DNA of 64,000 nucleotides, from positions 12,192,579-12,256,578 of the forward strand of contig JAQFVV010000013.1 of NCBI GenBank assembly GCA_028023455.1, written 5' to 3'. This DNA is from Epiperipatus broadwayi. Taxonomy: Eukaryota > Onychophora > Udeonychophora > Euonychophora > Peripatidae. Under the pieces are notes generated by a model. That model was given only the letters and a program-made list of their open reading frames with translations. It had not been told where the DNA came from and did no database searches. Positions 9,831-21,767 of the stretch are shown here, piece after piece; within the stretch, counting starts at the first letter, position 1, and every line of letters begins with the position of its first letter. The translations under genes were made by a program, and so were the position numbers.

Positions 9831-11409
9831 ATGTTACATTATTGATGATTAAGTTGTTGTTTTTTTTATCAGCTTCAGATAAATGTGAGTAATTTGTAAT
9901 CAAAGAAAATAGTTTTAACAAGAAATATATAAAATACTTTAAAATATAAGTCCTTAGAAACAAGTGCAATTTGTATGAGACTTTTTATCAAATTGAGCTT
10001 TAATTTATTTTAAATGTAATTTAATCATCTGCATCTAATATTTTAAAATGACTAAATTTATATCCATATAAGACATACTTTTAAACTTACTTTATAGTAA
10101 CAATAAATGAAATTTGTATAAGACTTTTTTAGCAAATTTGAGCTTTAATCTCAGTCTTTGAGCATGGAATATGGTTTTTAAATGATCACATGCACACTTG
10201 TAAATATATATATATATAACAATAAAAAAAAAAAAATTTGGCTGATGCAAAAATAGATTAATGACAAAATTTAATAGTTAAGTAAATAGATAATTGGGTA
10301 TAATGAACTATAGAAGTTACAAAATATACTTTTAAAATAGTACATTAAAATTTAGATAATCTTAACTTCTGAAAGTTCACCATAGACTGGCCTATCATGT
10401 TATATTAATGAAATACAGATAATTATTAAATATTAATAGTAAAATTAAATTATATTTATTTTGGCCATAAATTACCCAAGATTACTCGAATTTTTATAAT
10501 CTTACTTTTGTTTGAATAATATATTCATATTCTTGAATTTACTTGCTTGTAAGAAGATTTGTTGAATCCATTTTTTTTTTTGTTTCCATCTTGAAGAATT
10601 CTTCGTTTATAATTTTTTTTAGATTCTTGTACAAATTGTTGATGTGATATATTTAATCCTTTCAAATCTCTTTTCAATAATTTTTTATAATCCTTTATAC
10701 AAGATTCTTTTTCAAACAGTTATTTGTCCATATAAGCAGTACTTTTGGAACTTCATTACACTTTATATAATATCACCTGCTAATTATTTAGCTGCAGGAG
10801 AAAGTGGAGAGATGAACAATCTAATTGGAAAGTTTCTAGCTACCCATATTATTTGATGCACAGGACTAATAATGAATTTCATGTTTTTAACTTGTATGAA
10901 GATTATAATAATACATATAAAACCTTTCTGGTATTGTTTCTTCAGTATCCTTCAAAACTACTTATATTAACTTCTGCTATTTCTTAACAAGCTTCTTAGC
11001 TGACTTCTCTAAAAACATAAAATTGATTAAACTTATACAACTTTTTATACTTACCTGTCTGTTACACAAAGTTATGATTTCAAAAACAAAATATGTAAAA
11101 TGCTAATTTTTTTTTTTTTTTCTGTTACATCATTATTATTATCCTGGTTTTGTTTTGATAAGCAACATAATTGTTCTCTGAGTCTGTGTTTATAAACTAG
11201 TTGGTTTTCAAAATAATTATCTATTTATGAATTTATTTTAACCTTAATTGTCTGTTGAAATTAATTGCTTGTTTTTCTCATATAATATTTCAGATTTAAT
11301 TAACCTTTATAAATAATATACTTGAATATTACATATAAAATTTTATATAAGAAAAAGGAAAAAGTTTTTATTTCTACTTCAACTTATATATCTACTTTTT
11401 TTATAAATA
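9831..11409. other. Intron 1 segment: no gene seen
   Basis: AT-rich DNA with a TA run near 10204-10219. Local near-repeats such as gtataagacttttt(t)a.caaattgagctttaat (at about 9970 and 10115) point to an old tandem duplication. No coding feature can be supported. Confidence 0.45.
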
Positions 11410-11614
11410 ACACAGGCAAATCTGTCAAATTATGAATTATCAAATTAAACATTCCATATATAATATTTTTATAATTTTTCTTACTTTCAAAATATACTGT
11501 TTAAAAGTATAATTTACACAGGCAAATCTGTCAAATTATGAATTTTCAATGAAACATTCCATATATAATATTTATAATTTTTTTTACCTTTAAAATATAC
11601 TATTTAAAAGTACG
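11410..11614 (+). repeat. Tandem duplication, period 106 bp
   Basis: Copy 1 at 11410-11515 and copy 2 at 11516-11614 share acacaggcaaatctgtcaa through atatact.tttaaaagta with few differences. Copy 2 has lost several bases. Non-coding. Confidence 0.8.
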
Positions 11615-11839
11615 ATTTGTGTTTATCTAAGTGATAATACCAAAATGTGTCACTATATAAATAAGTGGTAAAAGAATATGTTAGTAAATGAAAAATAATG
11701 GAATGGAAATTAAAATGTAGCATGCATAAAATATTCTTTGAGCAATGTATGAGTACATGCTTTTGCTCTAAATATATATATAAGAAGCAAAAAGAGAATG
11801 GTTTCACATATGTGGTTTATATCCATGATTTTTTATATT

Positions 11840-12240
11840 TAGGATTCTAATTTGTTTAATAATTAATAATATAACGATTTATATATCTGTTATAATGGGG
11901 AAACAACATGTGCTAAATTATTGACAGGAGATTGCATGTCAATGTTAACAAATGTGTGATATCGCTATATTATTAATTATTATATCTATATAAACTAATA
12001 AAATTTGATATCTCAGGTAGTTAAAAATGAGAAACTTTGTCTTCCTTGTAATATATAAACCAAATTTGTGTAAGTAACATGTTGATTTAAAAATCAGATT
12101 TATAATAAGTTGTTTATATACAAAATAAGCTCTAATTATAGGTGGACAACTTATGGTTTTAAAACAATTATTGGCAGGAGAGTGCATATCAATTTTAGCA
12201 CATATATGAAGAATAGTTGCTACCACAATATTAAAGATTC
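11840..12240 (+). repeat. Diverged tandem repeat, about 240 bp period
   Basis: The block aa(a)ttattg(a/g)caggaga.tgcat(g/a)tcaat occurs at about 11916-11943 and again at about 12167-12193 with weakly similar flanks. Old duplication in intron DNA; boundaries approximate. Confidence 0.4.
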
Positions 12241-13980
12241 TAATCTATTGTAATTTAATATATTGACTGCTTCACCAACAATCACATCTAAATTTTCTTC
12301 TTTATTCTTTATATTAATTGCATAATGGCTTGTTTCAAACAATTCCTATTGCTTTCATTGTCGTATATACCATAATTCAGTAAAAATAAAGACTAATGCA
12401 AGTTAAATATATATTTTTTGATGAAAACTAATAGATAGTTAACTATTAACAACAATTTTGGCAAGCTAAAAATAATTTATAAATAGATAATAATTGACCT
12501 TCAAGTTTGGATACCTCAAATCAGAAATTAAATTTAACAAGATTATTATATTCTCCATGAATAAACATGAAATACTTGCTTCATTGTTTAAGAGAAATCT
12601 TTCCCTTTTTAATTTTAATCTCACTTTATTAATATACTGTATTTTGAATTTATTTAACTAAAATTACATAATTTCTTTTACTGTACAATAGATTTGAATA
12701 TCTGCACGGAACTATTCACATATATATTATACAAGTATAGTAAATTAATTAAGTCCATAATAGAGTACACATTAAATCTTGATAAATTGTAAAAATTTTA
12801 TAAGAAATAAATTATATATATTCTCTTAATATTCTATTTTATAATGAAGTATTTTTGTTTGGTGATACTATATGGCTAATTCAGTTTAGGTTTATATGTA
12901 TTCTCATTTTTGAAAGTTTCTAAATGATTTCGTTTTATTTATTATTTAAAATCTTTAAAAAAATCCATTCCTTACACACACAAATTTATGTTTCTATAAT
13001 CCTTTATTTTTTGCAGCAGAAATGGGGAACCTTTTATCTGCCAAAAATCATTTGGATATTTATAATATCTTTCACAGACCATACAAAATTATCCATTTAA
13101 AAATTAGCCTGCTATATTTGATCAAAAATTTAATTGATTTATTTCTTAATAATTAAAAATGGGTAATCTTTTCAACTGACAGGCCTATTTCAACCTTTCC
13201 TTTTTAAGCGGTCATAACTTTTTTATAAATTAAAAATAAATATCGTTATTGACTGTGACACATTTAATGACAATTTTTCCAAGTTCATCTTGTAACTATT
13301 CTTCATGTCATATTTATACTCTCAAATTTATTTTTATGTTATGGATAGATTAATTCTACAGTACCTAGGATGTAATCTTTCATAAACTCCCCTTCAGAAA
13401 ATGGTTTTGTTTCGTTTTTGAAGTAATGTAATATGAAACATGTCAGTCACTTGACAAAACTCCTTTTCAAGTTTTCTATTTTAATATTTTTTTCTTTCCC
13501 ACTCTTTGTTGTAATCAAAATAGTTTAATAAATAGTGCCTCTTAATATTATGTTCTTTATTAATTAAAATACTGTCCAGACATATTAGGCACATCAATTT
13601 ACTATTTTTTTCTATAAAAATATATATTGCTCAATTTTTTGAAATGCATGGTTTTCTATGTCAATTTTTCTTATCTTACTCAGTGTAGCCATCCTAATAA
13701 AAAAAATTAAATGCAAAATAATAAAATTAAGTAAAATTTTAGTTTTATTTTTGCTTGTATATTTTGGTTTGCAAAAATCACAATAAAAACAAGCAAATGC
13801 CCTCAGCATCATAGATTAAATCTGTAATTGTAGTCAGGTAGATCACACAATATAGATAATTTGTTTAGAATATTGCATCTCTGATGCAAAGAATTAGAAC
13901 TACTTATTATAAAGACTGGAGAGATATTTTATTTTGCTTAACTACTAATTAAATATTTGCACTATGTGCATGGTTTAAGT
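12241..13980. other. Intron 1 segment: no feature seen
   Basis: AT-rich non-coding DNA; short open frames here have low-complexity composition and no recognisable domain. Confidence 0.5.
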
Positions 13981-13983
13981 AGA

Positions 13984-14105
13984 AGTCTTGTACAAGTTAA
14001 GCGTTGGTGGTCTAGTGGTTAGCATAGCTGCCTTTCAAGCAGCTGGTCCGGGTTCGCTTCCCGGTCAACGCATTTGACATATGAAAAAAAAAAGTATTGT
14101 ACAAG
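13984..14105 (+). repeat. tRNA-Gly-like retroposon carrying a UUC anticodon, with target-site duplication
   Basis: Positions 14001-14072 form a full cloverleaf: acceptor gcgttgg/tcaacgc plus discriminator A, A box ggtctagtggtt, anticodon stem-loop gctgc-ctttcaa-gcagc, T arm ccggg-ttcgctt-cccgg. The body is that of animal tRNA-Gly(UCC), but the loop reads UUC (a Glu anticodon). A tail tttgacatatgaaaaaaaa follows. The direct repeats agtcttgtacaag (13984-13996) and agtattgtacaag (14093-14105) show insertion by retroposition. A tRNA finder would probably call this tRNA-Glu(UUC); the tail and duplications argue that it is a SINE-like copy, though the fold is intact enough for pol III transcription. 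Confidence 0.8.
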
Positions 14106-14373
14106 GACATTTTTTATATGTTTGTGAAAATGTCCACAGGCCAGATTGAGATCTTTGAAGGTCCAACAGCTCTGTTGAAAGCTATAAATCAATTAAAATT
14201 ATAAGCAAATAAATGATTGTAAAAAAGCATTGAATTCAAATTCATATAGGTTTTTTAAGGTTATATTAGGATTAGAAAATATGAAGTAATAGAATATTTA
14301 TTTATTTATTGTCTATAGTTCAAATTCATAAAATGCTATTCTTTAATAACCCCTTTTTTAAAAAAATTTTTAG

Positions 14374-14498
14374 GCGACTCATCATTATTTAGTTCTTCCC
14401 AAAGAAAATATATCAAGTTTAAAAAACTTAACTAGAGATCACATACCTCTTCTGAAACATATGGAAGAAAAAGGCAGAGAAATTGCTTTAAAACAAAA
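14374..14498 (+). CDS. APTX: Aprataxin coding exon 2
   Basis: The exon follows a T/A-rich tract and TAG (acceptor AG at 14372-14373) and ends at a consensus donor gtaagt (14499-14504). It encodes ATHHYLVLPKENISSL, then KNLTRDHIPLLKHMEEKG. This matches the aprataxin block K-A-R-Y-H-W-L-V-L-P...S-S-L-K...H-L-x-L-L-K-H-M. The His corresponding to human H201 and the Pro corresponding to P206 are kept. The residue aligning with R199 is Thr. Exon length is 125 bases, leaving two bases of a Lys codon completed by exon 3. No other frame is open through the segment. Confidence 0.92.
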
Positions 14499-14981
14499 GT
14501 AAGTCAAATATTAGGACTTAAATTATAGACATGGAATATTATAGAATTGCACAAAATTTTTGGGAATTATTTACTAGATTATGGACTTTAAAGACTTTGT
14601 GTTACAGTTAAATTGTATTTGAAGTCATAACTCAAAACAGTTTATCAATCAGATTCATTCTGAATATAGTCAAAATGAAATCTGAATTTTAATTAATAAG
14701 AAGTATCAAACTTTATTTTTCTATTTTTTTAGTCACTTAATTTTCAAACCATTATTAAATATAGAGTATATTTAATAATGATCTCAGATGAGATTTCTGG
14801 GTTGACCTGTAGCTCTATTTGTTTGAGCTTTCTATTTTAAATGTAAACATCATAGAATGATATAAATAACAAGTTTAAATATATAATATGAATTATTTTA
14901 TAGTGCAATATAAGATAATTACACCATTCAATCAACTCAGAATTATGAATCAAATAATCTAGTGAATAATTTTCAGATATG
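14499..14981. other. Intron 2, start: no feature seen
   Basis: AT-rich intron sequence without coding or mobile-element signature. Confidence 0.5.
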
Positions 14982-15298
14982 CTACCAAACAGCAATTCTG
15001 AAATCTTTTATCTTTAGATTCTCTTAGACTTCTCTGCAAATTTGCAGAGATCAAAACAGTTTTAACTTACCAATGCATACCAAATTAAAATTTAATGCAA
15101 TAAATTTTGGAAATTATGTCCATAATATATTTTTCAGTTTATTTAATTTTAATAGTATATGAATGTTAAAATGAAACATTCTATGTTTAATAAAGAAGAC
15201 TGACATTGTTTTATTATTGTGAAAATAAGTTAAATCTAGTATTCCTGGGAGAACTCACAACTGTAGAGAACCCCACTTTGAGAATTACTGCTATAAAA
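14982..15298. mobile_element. hAT-like MITE, 301 bp, imperfect 8 bp target duplication
   Basis: The element spans 14990-15290. The left end CAGCAATTCTGAAATC and the complement of the right end CAGTAATTCTCAAAGT are inverted repeats, with the CAG(T/C)..TTCTCAAA form common in hAT termini. The flanking octamers are ctaccaaa and ctataaaa (6 of 8 identical). A perfect 20 base palindrome (tctctgcaaa and its complement) lies at 15031-15050. No coding capacity. Confidence 0.6.
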
Positions 15299-16079
15299 TA
15301 TTTTGAACTTGATTATTTTAAAGTTGAGTAAGTTATATATATATATATAATTTTTATATTGATTTTGTCTTGATAATATCACTAGAAGTCATTGATATGT
15401 ATGTTTTGATTCTGTAATAGGGTAGTAGGCTTTAGGATTAAAAATATGTAGTTTGCTTCTTGATCATGAGATTACTAATGCTGAAATATTATCCAATTCT
15501 TGAATAATGATCCATTGATTATTTATTTTAACATTAATAGCTTCTTGGAAATGAATATGTTTATTCTAACTCCAGAAATAAAAAAACAAAATGGAAGATA
15601 GACAAAAACTATAAAGATGAATTTTGTGTTGCCTATACAATCAGTCCATGACTGACTAATATGTCTATATATATGACATTTTGGTTCATTTGTCTATGTA
15701 TTTAATGTCTTGTAAGTATTGCAGTTTCTTATTATCTAATAATGAATTTCTGCTGTATTTTAATTTATTTATTTTAAAGTATTACTATCTATTCATTTCT
15801 TAGGCTCAATCCAATGCAGATGTACCTTTAGAATAATAGATTTATTAGCTTCACATTTAACAAGCTTTAGAAAAAATTGATTGATTGGGCTTATGATCTT
15901 GCCATTTTATTTTTAGAAATTTTAAAAGAATATCTTTAAATGAAATTTTGAAAATTATCTTTTACACTTAGCAAGAATAATACAATCATTATCACTCTGC
16001 AAGATCTAATAGTGATTTACTTGTTTTTGATTTTAATTATTTTTTTACCAAATCTATATTACTTAAATTGTTACCTGCT
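15299..16079. other. Intron 2 segment: no feature seen
   Basis: AT-rich DNA with a TA run at about 15336-15349. No gene can be supported. Confidence 0.45.
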
Positions 16080-16960
16080 TCCTAAAGCTGTCTGTAAATA
16101 GTTCCAATGCCATCATTATAAAAATGAGAAACCCTATCTTGTTTAATACCAGCTTTTATTTTATGTATCTCAAATTATCTGCCAGCATAGATATTGATAC
16201 AAAACTGTTCAAATAACAGAGTCAAGACCAAAAGCAATATATAAGTAGTTCCTTTGCTCTTAATATGTTTTTGAATTTGCCTAACAACAAATACCATGTC
16301 CGCAATGCTTCTTAATTCTCTGAAATCATATTTAGTTACTGATAATCATTCATTTATGAGTGGAAACAACCTCTTTATCAAAATCCTACTTTTGCTGTAA
16401 TTGATAACAATAATCACTGCAGTCTTTTGTAAGCCCTCAAACAGTAGAAGTATCCAAAACCTCCAATAATACAACTTCATGAGTCCCTTTATTTCTAAAA
16501 AAAAAAATCCAATAGTTTTGAAACATTACTGCCATATTTTTAATATTTGTCAAGACATTTTGCAACTTTTCCATTTTTAAGATTATTAAAAACTGTTTTA
16601 ACCATATGAGATGAATACTTTTGTTTAAATCTAAATGAGTAAGTATGTTGAATATAGAATTAAATCCTATCATCTCACTTTTATTATTATTCAAAAGATG
16701 ATCAAAATATTCTCTTCACCTGCTCAAAATGTCATTATTATCATATAAGAGAAAGCCACTGATGGATATACATTATATTGTTTTTCAACTCCATTTATTA
16801 TTTTCAATACATCTAAAATGATCATGATCAGCAAATATCTATATCTCTGCAACTTTAATCCAACAATCATTTTAAGTCTTTTTGTCTGTTGTTGAACTTG
16901 ACTTTAAATATCTAATGATTATAAAACTCCAAATTGATTTTGTTATTCTGCTAAGCAAAA
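16080..16960 (-). mobile_element. Degenerate LINE fragment, N-terminal half of RT domain
   Basis: The - strand translation, with many stops and shifts, keeps a colinear trail of LINE reverse-transcriptase blocks: ILSRWREYFDHLLN (just upstream of RT), then NKGTHE where the FKNKG(T/S) motif is expected, VVLLEVLD (GISLLS-like), then EQRNYLYIAFGLDSV, equivalent to EQN-x-D-L-Y-x-A-F-x-D-L-x-K-A-F-D. The open frame 16437-16694 is part of this trail. The order is right for a jockey/RTE-type ORF2. Probably the same family as 27240-28330, which keeps the C-terminal half. Confidence 0.65.
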
Positions 16961-18240
16961 AATGTTATATGTTTATTTTTAATCAAGTCATTAATAATAA
17001 AGTCATTGCCAGAAAACCAGTTAGGATTTTTTTTTTTTTTTGCCATTAAATCCAAGATTATTACATAAATACTCCTTAAGAAAATTCTATGTTTAGTAAC
17101 AAGATATTCTTGAAATCCAAACTAACAGATTTTGTATTTAATAAAAGCACTTGAAATTTAGGATAAATAATAAATACTTTTAAAGAATGATTGTCAAATT
17201 TGTATCAATATTTTTGGAAGACAATCTATTTTATAATGTAATTATCATTTAATCTTTCGATTTAATCATTAATGATTTTTCTTATATCCTCATTTATATG
17301 TGTTTTTTGTAATACAAACTTTTTTCCATTTTGATATCTAACTATAATTAGCATTATTAGAGGTTCTTATTTTGAACAAGATGCACTCAAATTTTTAATA
17401 CTGTTTTTCTTTCTGCACAAAATGTTTATAATATTATTGTCAACCCAAGTGTTGTTGAAAATTCAACATTAGTATATATTTGGATTTACAGATCCCACAT
17501 CATTATTTTCAATAATTTTATGCTAAACTTTATGATCTTAATATATTATAGTCTTCAAAAAGAAAAAAATGATCTTTAAATAGTATTTGATGTAATAAAT
17601 AACGTTATCCTCAAGAACTAAAAGCTGTTTTTTTTTTATCTCTGTGCATGTCTTATTATATCATAACTATAGATAAATCATAGCATATCAAGTTTTAATA
17701 TTATTAAAATGATTTAGTCTTCTCAAAAAACTTATAGTCATTATCTATTCAGTTAAACTTTTTCTGGAAGAAAAGAATCATTTCACCGAGAGTATATATG
17801 TACATACATAGTTTATATGTATTGTAAGGCTACATTAATCTGACCAGAAACATCACCATACAAGCCAATATTAAAGACTAAACCTACCAACATAATATTT
17901 AAAAAAAATTTAATTATATATTAAACAATTTCATGTAAAATTGTCAAAGTTATATTCTTGACAATACTGACTTATATATATATATATACCAAACCTATAA
18001 ACACAAGCAAGTAAAAATCTCAAAAAACAAAACAAAGAAATCATTAATGTTATTTATTAATCCAGCATAAAATTCTATAAATGTCGAAATGACATCAACA
18101 ATGAAAATAAAAGTGCACTCTTGAAACTCAAACATCAATCAGTGAAAGATAAGACAATATAGAACAACTTCATTCTTTTTTAAAAAAAGAAAAGGAAGGA
18201 GAGAAAATTACGTCTTTAAAAAATTTTATTTTTTTAAATA
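16961..18240. other. Intron 2 segment: no feature seen
   Basis: AT-rich, with a T run at 17027-17041 and a TA run at about 17974-17987. No supported feature. Confidence 0.45.
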
Positions 18241-18249
18241 AATTAAGTT

Positions 18250-18640
18250 ATCATCTTAACTATCCTCACTAGTAGAGCTCCTAAGCCACTACTATTGTGA
18301 CTTGAAAAAGTCAGTTAAGGAACCCACTATCAATTTCTATAAAGCTTATATTTTGATTCAAGCTATAAACTAGAAAACAACAAATCATGCGTGGCTAGGA
18401 AGTGAGAAACATCGTGGGAGTGGAACTGCTTGTGATTCCAGATATGATTATCATTTCAAATTAATATGATGATCTCGATAGTAAAAAGATCTACAACATG
18501 CTTCAATCAAGCAAAGAAATTCTCTCAGCACGAGAAAAATAGTTATAAAAGAGTCTGATGGTGATCGAAGATTTTCCGATGAACTACCATCCATTTCATG
18601 CAAAGAAACTTTCCTACGGGCAAAGATACTCATATGTTTG
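18250..18640 (-). other. Unexplained stretch of higher complexity; possible exon or pseudogene on - strand
   Basis: Base composition becomes more balanced and homopolymers vanish. On the - strand an ATG at 18633 opens 60 residues beginning MSIFARRKVSLHEMDGSSSE, with a Ser-rich stretch then a hydrophobic one. I do not recognise the protein. It could be a first exon of a nested antisense gene, a processed pseudogene piece, or part of an unknown repeat. No paralogous copy is seen in the window. Confidence 0.2.
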
Positions 18641-21249
18641 AACTATGACTAGATTATGCTGGATTAACATCTTAAATTATATTTTATAATTTTTTTTTAT
18701 TCTTATTTTACTTGTCAAATTGGTTTATTTCTTTTGAAACAGAGAATCAATCTATTCAACCATCAATTATTCTAAAGGGAAGAGGAGCCATCAATTCTAT
18801 TTTTTTTTCATTTAATAATAAAGTTTAGGTGCAGACTCCTGAACTTACTTGCCAATTGATACGTTAGTCTACTGACTTGAAAAGTGTGACTTAATTCTTA
18901 TCCAATATTTTGTTCTCACACTTTTGACAGTTACAATATTTTTTATGTTCAATGTTTGTGTTCAATTAACTTAATTATTAATTATTTGTTATTCAGAATG
19001 AATGACTAAACCCTTGGATGATTGGTCTGTGCTATCATAGATTTATACGCCATCAGAATAGGAGTGGGTTCAAAACATAAGACCAACCTTCAGCAAATTA
19101 TAAAATATAGATAGAGGATTGGAAATTAATGAGAAACTGATATTAGAAATTTTAGTTATCAGAGTTAATTGTTAAAATATAGCCTTTATTAATGAATTAA
19201 CACCGTATCTACCAGTTAACAGAAATTTTCTCATTTGAACATTGCTTATTTGTTGTTGGCAGTTAATCCTGGTATTTAAAAATAATTCCACCATTTACCG
19301 CTCGTGACCTGAATGCAATGCATAATATATTTATTTATAAATGTGTGCTTGTAAACAAAATTAAATCATAATTCACTAGTTTTATCCCCATGTAAATCTT
19401 CAAACAATTCATGTATTTAATCAAGTCATCAACTTCCATCCTCTGAAGAATAAATATCAAAAATATTAAAACTAGGTTGAAGTTGATTTATCACCAGTTG
19501 TACTTTGACAGAAGATATCTACTTTACATCATCCTACTCATGAACCATCTATATATATGCATGAATAATTAATGATTAACTGATGGTAGTGCCAAACACC
19601 ATCTCAAACTAGTTTTCAGTTCTTAGCCATCCTTATAATAGAACATAGTTTGCTTTAAAAATGTTGTGTAGATGTATGTCATCAGTGGTAAATCATTTGA
19701 CTTTCATGTACTTTTTATAGGTTCAAAGAATTGGAAGTATTAATTAGTGAATAGAAAATTATATATTATTCAGCGCATCATTATAATTTACAAATGGCAA
19801 AGTGATCCTGTTCTGCCACAATTTACCAAACAATCTAATTTGAGCAGTTTTATAATTTGAAAATCTTGATAGCAAAGATATCAGCTTCCAATTAAAATCA
19901 TCTAGTGTCCATTGATTTCTTGGACTTACAATAGATCACTTTAAAGTAAAATGAAAAGAATTGTTGGTAGTATATGAATAGTCATATGATGTGGTTGTTG
20001 GTAAAGATATAGATTATGGCCCACTTATTATTTTTACTTCATCATAAATTCTTTAAGAAGAAAACTCAATATTTTAATTTATTAATTTTAATTTCATAAA
20101 GCCTTTTTATATCTTAACAATAGGATTATTATGTTTTCTTTTCTTTTTTTTTTAACACTAAAATGCTTGATGTGTTCCCTCCTTCCCTATTGTATATTAG
20201 TTTACATCCATATGTGGATTAGAAACTTTAAAGCAAATTTTGAGTTAAAAAGAGAGAAAAAAAAATTATGTATATTTTGAAATGCAGTGGCATTATATTA
20301 TTTATCAAAATATATAATCCACTTCATGTTACTCTAAATCATCTGTTAGAGGCATGAATAATCGAATTATATTTTTATGATAATACCAAGCTAATCCTCA
20401 AAATAGTTTCTGGGCACCGATTTAATTTACTAAAGATCACATTTATTTAGGTTTTGTGTTATTGTTATGTTGAATTTTACAATACTGAAAGATTTACAAT
20501 CAAGTATCTTTATTTGTTTAGCAATGAAAATCTGACATTAAAGTGGATAGTCAGTTATGGACTTAATCCTAGTCATATACCAAAATGCAAAACAAATTAA
20601 AAATAATTTAAAAAGGCATATGTTACTTTTTAAAGATATAGAAAATTTTTATGCTTTCACCGCTTCCACTGATCTCTGCCATGCTGAAATTAGTAGCAAA
20701 ACATATTATTCCTATGAATGACATTTGCCAATACTTTTTATCCTCAACACAATTTATTTTAGCATATTGGTATTTAAATCTATGGGACAGACTTCATTGT
20801 TCAAACAGTATTTTTTCTTTCTCTTAATATTGCCTTTTATTCCATATTAAAGATAAATATTTATTTTTCCACTTTTGCAATATACCAAATTTTATTAATT
20901 AATATATGATGTTTTGATAACTTAAACTCTCTTCAAAGACCTGAGTAGAAAAATTACATATATATAAAAATATAATTAGGAAATGAATATTGGAGCATTA
21001 TAAATATATATAATATTGGTTACTATAGTAGTGATTTTATATAGAATGTAAAATTAGATATGTTGTTTGTAACACAATAGTCATTTTTGTAGTAGATTTT
21101 TGAATATTATTATTAAGCTATTAATAATACGCTGATGCATTGCAGTGAAACTTTTTATGTAATAATTTGTAGGCTTTTGTATATATTTTCTGATTTACGA
21201 CTTAGCGCTTTCAGAGCCCTTGTTGTTCCATATTCATAGTCTTTTCAGA
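18641..21249. other. Intron 2 segment: no gene seen
   Basis: AT-rich. Two very weak tRNA-like traces (near 19015-19080 and 19675-19735, each with a gttcaaa B-box-like core) are too decayed to call. Nothing else is supported. Confidence 0.4.
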
Positions 21250-21745
21250 TTATTAGTTATATGCAAATGTATGCAAATTGCCTCCTATATCATCCATTTT
21301 TTAGAAATGGCAAAACATGTGTCTCTTCTGTTTATTGATTTGGCATCACTGGTGAAATAAGCTTCCTTAACCTTCCTCTTGATATTGTTTCTTTCCATAC
21401 ATAAAATATCGGCCTTGGAGGGCTCAAATCTGTGGTTGAGCTCCTGCTGATGGTCAGCAAATACAGAGCTGCCTTCTTTTTTAGTTATTGCTCTTGTATA
21501 TACATATTTGTGCTGAGCCAATCTATTGCCCACTGTGGCACGAGTTTATCCATAATAAACCGAATCACATCCTATTTGAGGGCACACAATTCTATAAACT
21601 ACCTGGGAGGTTTCTTCAATGTTTCTTTTATCTTTTGTATTATTAATAAGCCTATTGGTGTTTGGAGGAGCTCTAAATCCCAGATTAAATTCCTTCTGTA
21701 AGATTTTACTGAAGTTTTTGAAATGTTAGACTTAATTAATTAAAT
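21250..21745 (-). mobile_element. Penelope-like element fragment, GIY-YIG endonuclease region
   Basis: One - strand frame from about 21725 down to 21285 reads NFSKILQKEFNLGFRAPPNTN, then VVYRIVC..CDSVYYG, one in-frame stop, TRATVGNRLAQHK. Farther on come HQQELNHRF, NNIKRKVKEAYF and a terminal SKKWMI. This is the Penelope architecture: the linker after RT, then GIY-YIG (here V-Y-R-I and V-Y-Y-G), then R..R...H. RT itself is missing. The fragment stops just before the 5' LTR of the gypsy element at 21768, with only a few bases between. Confidence 0.8.
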
Positions 21746-21767
21746 TTTATACATTATAATTATGAGA

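Noticed and set aside
14001-14072. Functional tRNA-Glu(UUC) gene
   Set aside because: The body is Gly-like, and flanking target duplications plus an A-rich tail show a retroposed copy; listed as a retroposon instead.
19010-19735. tRNA-like traces near 19015-19080 and 19675-19735
   Set aside because: Only a weak B-box core is visible; no A box or fold can be supported.
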